Assembly: GCA_019084025.1 (NCBI GenBank)
Contig: JAHRBI010000003.1
Span: 372,001-436,000 of the forward strand
Reading direction: 5' to 3'
Source: Burkholderiaceae bacterium DAT-1
GTDB taxonomy: Bacteria; Pseudomonadota; Gammaproteobacteria; Burkholderiales; Chitinimonadaceae
Length of the DNA stretch: 64,000 nt
The notes under the pieces were generated by a model. That model was not told the DNA's origin, did not search any database, and saw only the letters and a list, made by a program, of their open reading frames with translations. Of the stretch, positions 35,929-44,356 are shown in pieces. Each line of letters begins with the position of its first letter. The stretch's first letter is position 1. The translations under genes and the position numbers were made by a program.

Positions 35929-38900
35929 TTACACATGTGCCACCGGCTTTTCAGTTGCTGCAGCCGGGCTCTGGTATGACTTGAGTGCATCATCCCACTT
36001 CGGCTTGACCTTGGCGTAGGTTTCCAGCTTGATATGGCCGTAACCACGGATGCCGTGGGTGAGTGCGACGACATTGGCGGCTTCTTGCAGCTTGTCTGCC
36101 TTCAGCCCTTGCAGCAGGGTGTCAACGCACTGTTCGAGTTCACCGATCAGGCGGCGTTCCACCTTGCGGTCTTCGGAGTGGGCGAACACATCCAGCGCGG
36201 TGCCACGCAGACCCTTCATCTTGGCCAGTACCTTGAAGCCGGACATCAGCCATGGGCCGAACTTGAACTTGCGTGCCTGGCCTTGCTTGGCCAGCCATTG
36301 CAGCCAGGTCGGGCCGATGTGGAAGTTGAGCTTGAAGTCGCCGTCAAACTGCTCGGCGATGGACTTCTGGAATTCGCCGTCGGTGTACAGACGCGCGACT
36401 TCGTATTCGTCCTTATAGGCCAGCACCTTGTAATAGGCGCGGGCCACTTCCCAGCTCAGCAATTCCGATTCCGGCGACACGCGGCGCTCGGCAGCGCGGA
36501 CGTGCTCGATCAGATCCGAGTACTTTTTGGCGTAGGCTGCATCCTGATACTGCACCAGATCGGCCACGCGGCGGGCAACGAATTCGTCCAGTGTCTGGTT
36601 GGCCAGCTTGATGGCTTCGCTGACCTTCGGGAAGGCCACTTTTTCCACCATGCTGCGATCAACTACGGCATGACGACCCCATACGAAGGCCTGCTTGTTC
36701 ATGTCGATGGCGGCACCGTTGAGTTCGATGGCACGCATGATCGAAGCCTCGGAGACCGGGATCAGACCGCGCTGGAAGGCGACACCCAGCATGAACATAT
36801 TGGTGGCAATCGAGTCGCCCAAGAGTGCTGTGGCGATCTGGGTGGCATCGACCAGATCCAGATTGTCGCCTACGCAGTCGCGCACGGTTTCGATCATCGA
36901 AGGCGCCGGGAACTTCATGTCCGGCTGCTTGGTGATGTCGCCCGTTGCGGCTTGATAGCTATTGAGCACCGCATGGCTGAAGCCACGGCGCAGCTTGGCT
37001 ACCACGTCATAGGTCACGCTCACCACCATGTCGCAACCGAGCAGCACGTTCGCGTCACCGGCGGCAATCCGCACGGCATGCAGCTGTTGCTGGGTTTGCG
37101 CAAAGCGGATGTGCGTGGTCACGGCCCCACCCTTTTGTGCCAGACCGGTCTGGTCGAGGATGGTGGCGCCGATGTTGTCGATGCGCGCAGCCATACCGAG
37201 CACGCCGCCAATGGTCACCACGCCGGTACCGCCCACGCCTGTCACCAGTACGCTCCACGGTTCGTTCAGCGCCGGCAGGCTCGGGGCAGGCAGGCTGGGC
37301 AGCGAGGCAAAGGCATCCTTGCCCTGCTTGGAACGCTTGATCTTCACATCGCCTTCGAGCATCACAAAGCTCGGGCAGAAGCCGTTCACACAGGAGAAGT
37401 CCTTGTTACAGGAGCTTTGATCAATCTTGCGCTTGCGGCCGTATTCGGTTTCCTGCGGAATCACCGACAGACAGTTCGACTTGCGGCTGCAATCGCCACA
37501 GCCTTCACACACGCGCTCATTGATCACCACACGGCGGGGCGGATCAATCATCTTGCCGCGCTTGCGACGACGGCGCTTTTCAGCGGCACAGGTCTGGTCG
37601 TGGATCAGCACGGTCACGCCCGGAATCTCGCGCAGTTCCTTCTGGATGCGGTCGAGTTCGGAACGATGGTGAATGGTGATACCGGCAGCCAAGCCGGTTA
37701 CGCCTTCGTATTTTTCCGGCTCGTCGGACGTGATGATGATCTTGTTCACGCCTTCGGCTTCAAGCTGGCGGGTGAGCATCGGCACAGTCAGCGTGCCATC
37801 GACGTTCTGGCCGCCAGTCATGGCAACCGCGTCGTTGTAGAGAATCTTGTAGGTCAGATTCAGCTTGGCGGCCACAGCCTGACGGATCGCCAGAATACCG
37901 GAGTGGAAATACGTACCGTCACCCAGATTCACAAACATGTGCTTGGTGTTGGTAAACGGCTGGATGCCGGCCCAGGTGACGCCCTCGCCACCCATCTGGC
38001 TGAACATCTTGGTACCCGGTGTGACCCACATGGCCATGTAGTGGCAGCCAATACCAGCCAGCGCCAAGGAACCATCCGGCAGCTTGGTGGAGGTATTGTG
38101 CGGGCAGCCCGAACAGAAGTACGGCTGACGCAGAATATGCTCGCGCGGCTTGGCCAGCTGCTGCTCTTTCTCGGTCAGGAACTTCAGGCGCTGTTCGATC
38201 ACTTCGCTGGTATAGAAACGGGCAATCCGCGAGGCGATCACACGAGCGATCATCGCAGGCGTCAGTTCACCGGCGGCGGGCAGCAGCCACTGGCCTTCCG
38301 GCAGGCTCCATTCGCCCTTTTCATCGAACTTGCCGATGACGCGCGGACGGACTTCTTCCTTCCAGTTGTACAGCTGTTCTTTCAGCTGGTATTCCATCAC
38401 CTGGCGTTTTTCTTCTACCACCAGGATTTCGTCCAGGCCTTCGGCGAAGGCGTGGGTGGCATTCGGCTCGAGCGGCCAGGTCATGCCCACCTTGAAAATA
38501 CGCAGACCGATCTCTTCGGCCAGCTTGGCATCGATGCCGAGGTTGTCCAGCGCCTGCATCACATCCAGGTAGCTCTTGCCGGAGGTCATGATCCCCAGAC
38601 GCGGCTTGGGCGAATCCACCACGATGCGGTTCAGCTTGTTGGCGCGGGCATAGGCCAGTGCGGCATACAGCTTGTGATGCAGCAGACGCTCTTCCATCAC
38701 CAGAGGCGGGTCCGGCCAGCGAATGTTCAGGCCGCCATCCGGCATCTTGAAATCGTCCGGGATAATTGTCTGCACTCGATCGGGATCAACATCCACAATC
38801 GCCGACGATTCGACGGTGTCGGAAATGGCTTTCAGGGTGACCCAGCAGCCGGAATAGCGGCTCAGCGCCCAGCCGTGGATACCGTAATCGAGGAATTCCT

Positions 38901-39426
38901 GCACGCCTGCCGGATTCAGCACCGGCACCATGAAGGCGTCAAAGGCGTGGTCGGTCTGGTGCGGCAGGGTGGACGACTTGGCTGCGTGGTCATCACCCGC
39001 AATCAGCAGCACGCCGCCCTTGGGGCTGGAACCGGCTGCATTGCCATGGCGGATCACGTCGCCGGAGCGATCGACGCCCGGGCCCTTGCCGTACCACATG
39101 GCGAACACGCCCTCATACTTCGCATCGGGGAACAGGCCAACCTGTTGCGAACCCCAGACGGCGGTCGCACCCAGATCTTCGTTCACACCCGGTGTGAAGA
39201 CGATATTGCGGGGTTCGAGATACTTTTTGGCGCGGAACAGTTCCTGATCCAGTCCGCCAAGAGGCGAACCGCGATAGCCGGAAATGAAGCCAGCGGTATT
39301 GAGGCCAGCTTTTTGATCACGCTGATGCTGCAGGATAGGCAAGCGAACCAGTGCCTGTGTGCCAGTCATGAAGGCACGGCCTGATTCAAGGGTGTACTTG
39401 TCTTCCAGGGAAACGGTAATTCCCAT
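35929..39426 (-). CDS. Fused indolepyruvate (2-oxoacid):ferredoxin oxidoreductase
   Basis: A 1165-residue single-chain enzyme of the IorA-IorB fusion type, which oxidatively decarboxylates aryl or branched 2-oxoacids to acyl-CoA using thiamine diphosphate and ferredoxin. In order: the N-terminal pyrimidine-binding part (FISGYRGSPLGGLDQEL), a TPP-binding part with GDGTYFHSG, an Fe-S segment CEGCGDCSRKSNC followed by CNKDFSCVNGFCP, and a C-terminal gamma domain starting VTGVGGTGVVTIGGVLG. AGGAGA lies 6 bp before the ATG. Its leader contains a hairpin (39452-39475). Its substrate could be indolepyruvate or a related oxoacid. Confidence 0.9.
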   Translation of the reverse strand: MGITVSLEDKYTLESGRAFMTGTQALVRLPILQHQRDQKAGLNTAGFISGYRGSPLGGLDQELFRAKKYLEPRNIVFTPGVNEDLGATAVWGSQQVGLFPDAKYEGVFAMWYGKGPGVDRSGDVIRHGNAAGSSPKGGVLLIAGDDHAAKSSTLPHQTDHAFDAFMVPVLNPAGVQEFLDYGIHGWALSRYSGCWVTLKAISDTVESSAIVDVDPDRVQTIIPDDFKMPDGGLNIRWPDPPLVMEERLLHHKLYAALAYARANKLNRIVVDSPKPRLGIMTSGKSYLDVMQALDNLGIDAKLAEEIGLRIFKVGMTWPLEPNATHAFAEGLDEILVVEEKRQVMEYQLKEQLYNWKEEVRPRVIGKFDEKGEWSLPEGQWLLPAAGELTPAMIARVIASRIARFYTSEVIEQRLKFLTEKEQQLAKPREHILRQPYFCSGCPHNTSTKLPDGSLALAGIGCHYMAMWVTPGTKMFSQMGGEGVTWAGIQPFTNTKHMFVNLGDGTYFHSGILAIRQAVAAKLNLTYKILYNDAVAMTGGQNVDGTLTVPMLTRQLEAEGVNKIIITSDEPEKYEGVTGLAAGITIHHRSELDRIQKELREIPGVTVLIHDQTCAAEKRRRRKRGKMIDPPRRVVINERVCEGCGDCSRKSNCLSVIPQETEYGRKRKIDQSSCNKDFSCVNGFCPSFVMLEGDVKIKRSKQGKDAFASLPSLPAPSLPALNEPWSVLVTGVGGTGVVTIGGVLGMAARIDNIGATILDQTGLAQKGGAVTTHIRFAQTQQQLHAVRIAAGDANVLLGCDMVVSVTYDVVAKLRRGFSHAVLNSYQAATGDITKQPDMKFPAPSMIETVRDCVGDNLDLVDATQIATALLGDSIATNMFMLGVAFQRGLIPVSEASIMRAIELNGAAIDMNKQAFVWGRHAVVDRSMVEKVAFPKVSEAIKLANQTLDEFVARRVADLVQYQDAAYAKKYSDLIEHVRAAERRVSPESELLSWEVARAYYKVLAYKDEYEVARLYTDGEFQKSIAEQFDGDFKLNFHIGPTWLQWLAKQGQARKFKFGPWLMSGFKVLAKMKGLRGTALDVFAHSEDRKVERRLIGELEQCVDTLLQGLKADKLQEAANVVALTHGIRGYGHIKLETYAKVKPKWDDALKSYQSPAAATEKPVAHV

Positions 39427-39451
39427 GATGTCTCCTAGTCCTTGGGTGGTG

Positions 39452-39475
39452 GCCCCGGGTCTGAAACCTCGGGGC
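39452..39475 (-). other. GC-rich hairpin in the oxidoreductase leader
   Basis: GCCCCGGGT and ACCTCGGGGC pair (one bulge) around a 5-nt loop, 26-49 nt upstream of the start at 39426. The remainder of the 262-bp gap to gshB shows no clear element. Confidence 0.35.
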
Positions 39476-39688
39476 TGCTGCAGTTCCAGCTTGTGACCAG
39501 AACGCAGATGGGCCGTCTTGTGCGGCCGGGGGCGCGCGAATTCTAAGCGCTTTCTGAGGGTTTTGCCTCTAATCCTCGTTAGACAATAGTGCCAGTTGCA
39601 AATTTCCGCATGCTTACAACAGTCCGCCCATCGAAAGATTGACTAGTTTGAGTTACGCTGCTGTTTTGATTTGTCTGCTGGTGCCGAT

Positions 39689-40630
39689 ATGGAACTCGCC
39701 TTTCTTGCTGATCCGCTGTCTACCTTCAAGATTTATAAGGACTCTACCTTCGCCATGATGCGCGAGGCGGCGAGCCGGGGAATGACGCTGTATGCCTTCG
39801 AGCAGCGTGACATGCGTATCGAGGGTGGGCGCGTGCTGGCGGATGTCCGGGCGATCCAGCTGACCGGCAATGCAGATGCGTGGTTTACCGATCTTGGCCG
39901 TCAGACCCGCGATCTAAGCAGCTTCGATGCGGTGATCATGCGCAAGGACCCGCCGTTCGACAGCGAATATCTGTATGCCACCCATCTGCTGGAGCATGCC
40001 GAGCGCACCGGCGCCCGCGTATTCAACCGGCCGTCGTCGCTGCGCAGCTATAACGAAAAGCTCGCCATTTTGCGCTTTGCCCAGTTCACCACGCCGACAT
40101 TGGTGAGTAGTCAGGCAAGCGATATCCGACGTTTCTTATCGGAGCATGGCGACATCATCGTCAAACCGCTGGATGGCATGGGTGGCAGCGGCATTTTCCG
40201 TCTGCGCGAGGATGATCCGAATATCGGTGCGATTCTGGAAACCCAGACCCGCCTCGGCACGGTCACCGTGATGGCACAGCGTTACCTGCCCGCGATCAAG
40301 GACGGCGACAAGCGTGTGCTGGTGATTGGTGGCAAGCCGGTGGACTGGTGTCTTGCGCGTATCCCGCAGCAAGGCGAAACGCGCGGCAATCTGGCTGCAG
40401 GCGGCACCGGCGTGGCGCGTCCGCTCTCGGTACGGGATCGTGAGATTGCTGAAACATTGGCGCCGACACTGGTGGCCGATGGCTTGCTGCTGGTCGGGCT
40501 CGATGTGATTGGCGACAACCTGACCGAAGTGAATGTCACCAGCCCCACCTGCTTCCAGGAAATTACGGCGCAGAGCGGCATCAATGTGGCGGGGCTGTTT
40601 GTGGATGCGCTGGTGGGGGCGCTCGCTTAA
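39689..40630 (+). CDS. gshB: Glutathione synthetase
   Basis: GshB ligates gamma-glutamylcysteine and glycine using ATP. The 313-residue protein matches the usual proteobacterial length. Motifs: MELAFLADPLSTFKIYKDST at the start (in pieces), VIMRKDPPFDSEYLYATHLLE, NRPSSLRSYNEKL, the ATP-grasp strands DIIVKPLDGMGGSGIF and the C-terminal EVNVTSPTCFQEI. The ATG at 39689 is used; a TTG 18 bp upstream would add six residues. Its stop codon directly abuts the stop of the convergent response regulator. Confidence 0.96.
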   Translation: MELAFLADPLSTFKIYKDSTFAMMREAASRGMTLYAFEQRDMRIEGGRVLADVRAIQLTGNADAWFTDLGRQTRDLSSFDAVIMRKDPPFDSEYLYATHLLEHAERTGARVFNRPSSLRSYNEKLAILRFAQFTTPTLVSSQASDIRRFLSEHGDIIVKPLDGMGGSGIFRLREDDPNIGAILETQTRLGTVTVMAQRYLPAIKDGDKRVLVIGGKPVDWCLARIPQQGETRGNLAAGGTGVARPLSVRDREIAETLAPTLVADGLLLVGLDVIGDNLTEVNVTSPTCFQEITAQSGINVAGLFVDALVGALA

Positions 40631-41272
40631 TTAAATTGCCAGCTCAGCCGCCTGCCCAAACCGCCTTACCGCCATCTGCACCAGTTGCAGATTATCGCGG
40701 GCGCCCAGTTTGGCACGCAGGCGCTGGCGGTGGGTTTCGACGGTATTGGCGCTGATGCCGAGGGCAAGCGCCATTTTCTTTTTGCACTGCCCTTCTGCCA
40801 GCAAGGCAAAAATCTGCCGTTCGCGCGGGGTGAGGCTGTCAAAGCCGCCCGGTTCGATATGGTGGAAATACAGGCGTTCGGCCAGATGTGCCGGCACATA
40901 GCGCCGACCTGATAGCACGGCCTGTATCGCTTCCGCCAGCTGCTTCGCCGCCAGATCCTTGACCAGATAGCCGCGTGCACCCGCCGCGAGTGCTTGATCA
41001 ATGAGCGCCGGATCATCATGCATCGATAGCACCAGCACTGGCAGGAGAGGCCACTGGCTGCGGATGTCTTTCAGCAGCGTCAGCCCGCTTTCCTTGCCCA
41101 GACGCATATCCAGCATCACCAGCCGGATGGGATGCTTAGCCAGCATTTCGCGTGCTTCAGCCAGTGTGCCCGCCTCCACAATCTGCCAGTCTGGCTGGCA
41201 TTGCCCGACAATCCGCCCGAGTCCCAGACGGACGATGGGGTGGTCATCCACAATCAGGCAGGTTGGCGTCAT
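40631..41272 (-). CDS. NarL/LuxR-family response regulator
   Basis: A 213-residue response regulator. The receiver has acidic residues Asp9-Asp10, the phospho-acceptor Asp55 in VMLDMRLG, Ser/Thr in LVLSMHDD and Lys in YLVKD. The output is a LuxR HTH (LTPRERQIFALLAEGQCKKKMALALGISANTVETHRQRL in pieces). The ATG at 41272 is chosen over a TTG at 41305 that would overlap the kinase stop. It lies 29 bp after the cognate sensor kinase gene, and the inverted repeat at 42964 upstream of that gene is a candidate target. Confidence 0.9.
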   Translation of the reverse strand: MTPTCLIVDDHPIVRLGLGRIVGQCQPDWQIVEAGTLAEAREMLAKHPIRLVMLDMRLGKESGLTLLKDIRSQWPLLPVLVLSMHDDPALIDQALAAGARGYLVKDLAAKQLAEAIQAVLSGRRYVPAHLAERLYFHHIEPGGFDSLTPRERQIFALLAEGQCKKKMALALGISANTVETHRQRLRAKLGARDNLQLVQMAVRRFGQAAELAI

Positions 41273-41301
41273 GGCAGGTTCCGTTCGACTCAAAATGGGT
41301 T

Positions 41302-42900
41302 TCAAATAATGGCGGCGGCAGATGCTGGCACAGTTGCCGGGATGATCCGGATCTCGGTGTGTCCGGGCTGGCTGTGGATATCCAGACGCGCCTGCAGCAA
41401 ACCAGCCCGACGCGCTAGGGTGCGCATGCCCATGCCGGATATGCTTTGCTGTGGATTGAATCCACCGCCATTATCGCGGATGACCAGCAGGCATTCACCG
41501 CCCAGAACCACTTCGACGCGCGTGGAGCCACCATGACGAATGGCGTTGTTGACGGCCTCCTGCGCGATGCGCAGCAGGTGCAGCGCGTCGGATTCATTGT
41601 GTGCGCCTGTGGCATCACCTTGAACCTCGACCGAGCATCCACCATGGGAAAACTGACGCGCCATGTGCTGTAACGCGGTCATCAGGCCGCCACGAGTGGC
41701 GTCGGGCTGATCCAGGCGGTGTGCACTGATGCGCACCGAGCGCACTGCCTCTCCCAGTACATCGCTCAACTCATCACAGAACGGACGCAGTGCAGGTGCG
41801 CAGCTGTGGCCGATGTGGTCGCTCAAGAGGCGCGCAGCCACCAGTAGCTGGCCGGTATTGTCATGCAGCTCGCCGCCTAAACGCTGCCGTTCGCTTTCGC
41901 CTGCTCGTGTCAGTGCCTGCATGAGCTGGACGGATTCGGCCTGCTTTTCTGCCAGCGTGCGCTTGCTGCGCTGTAGGCGCCGGGTGCGGATCTGCAGGGA
42001 TTGGCCGAGCCGCGCATGTGCGCGCATCAACTGGTACACCAGTCCATTCACGATGCTGGCCAGCAACAGCAGTCCGCCCACTATCCAGACGCCCCGGCTG
42101 CCCGGTCCCGATACAAAGGGGGCGCTGGATTCGATTACGAGCGGGTATGGCCGACCATCCAGCATCGGATAGGTCAGAGTCAGGTGGGTGGACAAGACAT
42201 TGTTTGCCTCGATCTGTGGTGCGAATTGACCTTTTTGCCAGAGCCACCCAGTTGTGCCCGAATGCTCCCCATCCAGCCGCAAGCCGAGCCTGCCACCCGC
42301 AGGCGGGCCATCGGGATAGGACGATATCAGGGTGCCGAGGTGAATGTGGCTGCGGGTAAAACCGACGATGCGATTGTTGATGGAGACCGGGGTAAGTAGC
42401 TCCATAATGGGTGGACTGGCCGTGTTTTGGGATGCGCTCGCGGGTCCGGCATGGACGCCGCTATCTGGTGCCAGCATCTGCACCTGCTTCAGTATGGCGA
42501 GGTCTGAGCGGCTGGTCTGGCCACTGAGCATCGGCTCGCCATTGGCCTGACACCGATACCAGTGCGCATTGAACACAATTTCCAGCCGTACGAGACTGCC
42601 GTCGTTGAGCGTCATTGCCCCGTGGCAGCCCATGCGCAATGCATCGGCCTGAGGATCGATGCGCAGGCCATCTCCTGCATCTGGCTGCACAAAATTAAGC
42701 AGGAAAAAATGACTGTTCAGCAACAGGCCCAGGCGTCTCGATAGATAGGCATTTAATCCCGTACTGGCTTTTTGCAGGCGGGCATTGGCATCTATACGCC
42801 GTTCACGCTGCATGCGTTGGGTGATCAACACACAGGCTGACAGTGAAATGCAGATGAGCACGCCCAATAGCCAGCGTTGCCGGGATGAAATGCGGATCAA
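41302..42900 (-). CDS. Membrane sensor histidine kinase, NarX/HisKA_3 type
   Basis: A 532-residue sensor. A first transmembrane helix at about residues 10-28 and a second near 272-292 (GVWIVGGLLLLASIVNGLVY) bound a periplasmic domain of about 240 residues. Then a coiled linker (LGQSLQIRTRRLQRSKRTLAEKQAE in pieces) leads to HisKA_3 with the phospho-accepting His near residue 346 in SERQRLGGELHDNTGQLL, and an HATPase with QEAVNNAIRHG (N box), IRDNGGGF and GMGMRTLARRAG. It pairs with the LuxR-type regulator 29 bp downstream. The signal is unknown. Confidence 0.9.
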   Translation of the reverse strand: MIRISSRQRWLLGVLICISLSACVLITQRMQRERRIDANARLQKASTGLNAYLSRRLGLLLNSHFFLLNFVQPDAGDGLRIDPQADALRMGCHGAMTLNDGSLVRLEIVFNAHWYRCQANGEPMLSGQTSRSDLAILKQVQMLAPDSGVHAGPASASQNTASPPIMELLTPVSINNRIVGFTRSHIHLGTLISSYPDGPPAGGRLGLRLDGEHSGTTGWLWQKGQFAPQIEANNVLSTHLTLTYPMLDGRPYPLVIESSAPFVSGPGSRGVWIVGGLLLLASIVNGLVYQLMRAHARLGQSLQIRTRRLQRSKRTLAEKQAESVQLMQALTRAGESERQRLGGELHDNTGQLLVAARLLSDHIGHSCAPALRPFCDELSDVLGEAVRSVRISAHRLDQPDATRGGLMTALQHMARQFSHGGCSVEVQGDATGAHNESDALHLLRIAQEAVNNAIRHGGSTRVEVVLGGECLLVIRDNGGGFNPQQSISGMGMRTLARRAGLLQARLDIHSQPGHTEIRIIPATVPASAAAII

Positions 42901-42963
42901 GGCGATGTCCTGACGGGAAGATGGGGCGATTGTAACGAGCCAGCGATCAGCCTGTCCCGATGC

Positions 42964-42984
42964 GGGTCAACTTTAAGTTGACCC
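42964..42984. promoter_or_regulatory. Perfect 10-bp inverted repeat in divergent spacer
   Basis: GGGTCAACTT and AAGTTGACCC flank a single central T, in the 201-bp gap between the sensor kinase gene and a divergent lipoprotein gene. A two-fold-symmetric site here is a likely operator, perhaps for the response regulator. Confidence 0.6.
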
Positions 42985-43101
42985 CTGTCGCTTTTGGAGT
43001 GATGCCGCACCGCTCGGGTGATATCTACAGTGCGGCACCATGCGCATCCATTCTGATATCCGGCGCGTCCCATTACTCTTCCGCGAATGACCGAGGGCAA
43101 T

Positions 43102-44280
43102 ATGACCAGCAAGAACAAGCCAATTCTTCTTTCCGCTAGCGTCAGTTTGGCGCTGATGCTTTCTGCCTGTGGTGGCGGAGGTAGTTCCGATTCGTCCACG
43201 CCGGTCACCCCGCCGACCCCGCCCGTGCCACCCTCTGGCAATTCTGCGCTGGTACCGACGGATGCCAATGCACAGGCGACGCTGACCGCGCTGGGCGCGA
43301 CGCTGGTTGATACAACTGCAAATCAGGAAACCTTCTTCGTGGTCGCCGATATCGGCGATACCTGGAAAATCGCCATCAATGCCAGCAATGGTAGCTATCA
43401 GATTACCCCGATCAACTCGATGTTCGGTCTGGCGCCTGTCAGCGGTACGCTGGTGCGTTCACTGGCGAATGGCACCATTACCTACACCCTGCAAGGTCAG
43501 ATTGCGCTGACGTTTGATCAGGCGACTTCATCCCTGTTTGGCACGGTCACGCTGGGTGGCAAGGCTACCTCGGTTGTCGGTACACCCTACCAGTTGGGCA
43601 AACCGGCAGGCCTGGCCGGGGTGTATGACTTCCTCGGCGCGGCACGCAACGCTGCCAATGGTCAGGTGCCTGAACTCATGGCTGGACAATTGCGCGTAAA
43701 CGCGGCGGGTACAGGTGCCACCCTGTGTATTGGCGGCGCTGCCACAGCGGACAATGTCTGTCAGGTAGTGGATAGCGGAACCTTGCCGGAAAAGCACACG
43801 CTGACCTTTACCGCCGCCCAGAATGGGGCCTTCTATACCGTGCAGGCCGATGGCAATACCTTCGGTAACCTGACCGTGGTTCTGGGCGACCGTGGGCCTG
43901 CACTTGTCATGGATCGCTATGGCAAAAATAACGAAGGCGTGGTGCGGGTGGGAACCTTTATGGCGGCCCCGGCCAAGAAGTTGGCCGGTACCGAACTGAA
44001 TGGCACCTGGACCTGCGGTGTACAGGGCAATACGCTCGGCACCCTGACGGCGTCTGCCACCAGTGCGGCACTCACACTGTCCAATCAGACGGGCAGCGGA
44101 TTGCTTAACTTTAATGCCGTGAACAGCAGCAACGGCCAGCTATTGAGTCTGGATGGCTTTGTGAGTCTGGTGGTCGGTGGCAATCAGGCTGGCGCCCAGC
44201 TGGTCTTGCCCATGAGCAAGAATCTGATGGTGATGGAAGCGCCGAGCGGTTATGCGCTGGAGACCTGTCGTCGCGCTTGA
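43102..44280 (+). CDS. Beta-rich outer-surface lipoprotein, unknown
   Basis: A 392-residue lipoprotein with lipobox LMLSAC, then a Gly/Ser and Thr-Pro spacer (TPVTPPTPPVPPSG), and about 340 residues of beta-rich sequence with Gly, Ala, Thr and Asn turns. Three or four repeats of a similar strand pattern are suggested (GTITYTLQGQIALTF, GTLTASATSAALTL). No family recognised. The ATG at 43102 with CGAGGG upstream is preferred to 43087. It is divergent from a two-component system, with a perfect inverted repeat between, so it may be one of its targets. Confidence 0.7.
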   Translation: MTSKNKPILLSASVSLALMLSACGGGGSSDSSTPVTPPTPPVPPSGNSALVPTDANAQATLTALGATLVDTTANQETFFVVADIGDTWKIAINASNGSYQITPINSMFGLAPVSGTLVRSLANGTITYTLQGQIALTFDQATSSLFGTVTLGGKATSVVGTPYQLGKPAGLAGVYDFLGAARNAANGQVPELMAGQLRVNAAGTGATLCIGGAATADNVCQVVDSGTLPEKHTLTFTAAQNGAFYTVQADGNTFGNLTVVLGDRGPALVMDRYGKNNEGVVRVGTFMAAPAKKLAGTELNGTWTCGVQGNTLGTLTASATSAALTLSNQTGSGLLNFNAVNSSNGQLLSLDGFVSLVVGGNQAGAQLVLPMSKNLMVMEAPSGYALETCRRA

Positions 44281-44301
44281 TGCCTCCCGTTGTTCATGAA
44301 C

Positions 44302-44329
44302 AAACGCCCGGCATCCACCGGGCGTTTTC
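44302..44329. terminator. Bidirectional terminator
   Basis: AAACGCCCGG / CCGGGCGTTT with a 6-nt loop between convergent genes (lipoprotein and TonB receptor). Confidence 0.88.
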
Positions 44330-44356
44330 CGTATGCCATCAGACCGATTCGAATGC

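Noticed and set aside
36034-39384. A 1116-codon open frame on the plus strand antisense to the ferredoxin oxidoreductase gene
   Set aside because: It covers almost the entire minus-strand gene, its translation is rich in His, Gly, Arg and Gln with no domain or ribosome site, and the minus-strand product has clear motifs. It is a by-product of codon bias.
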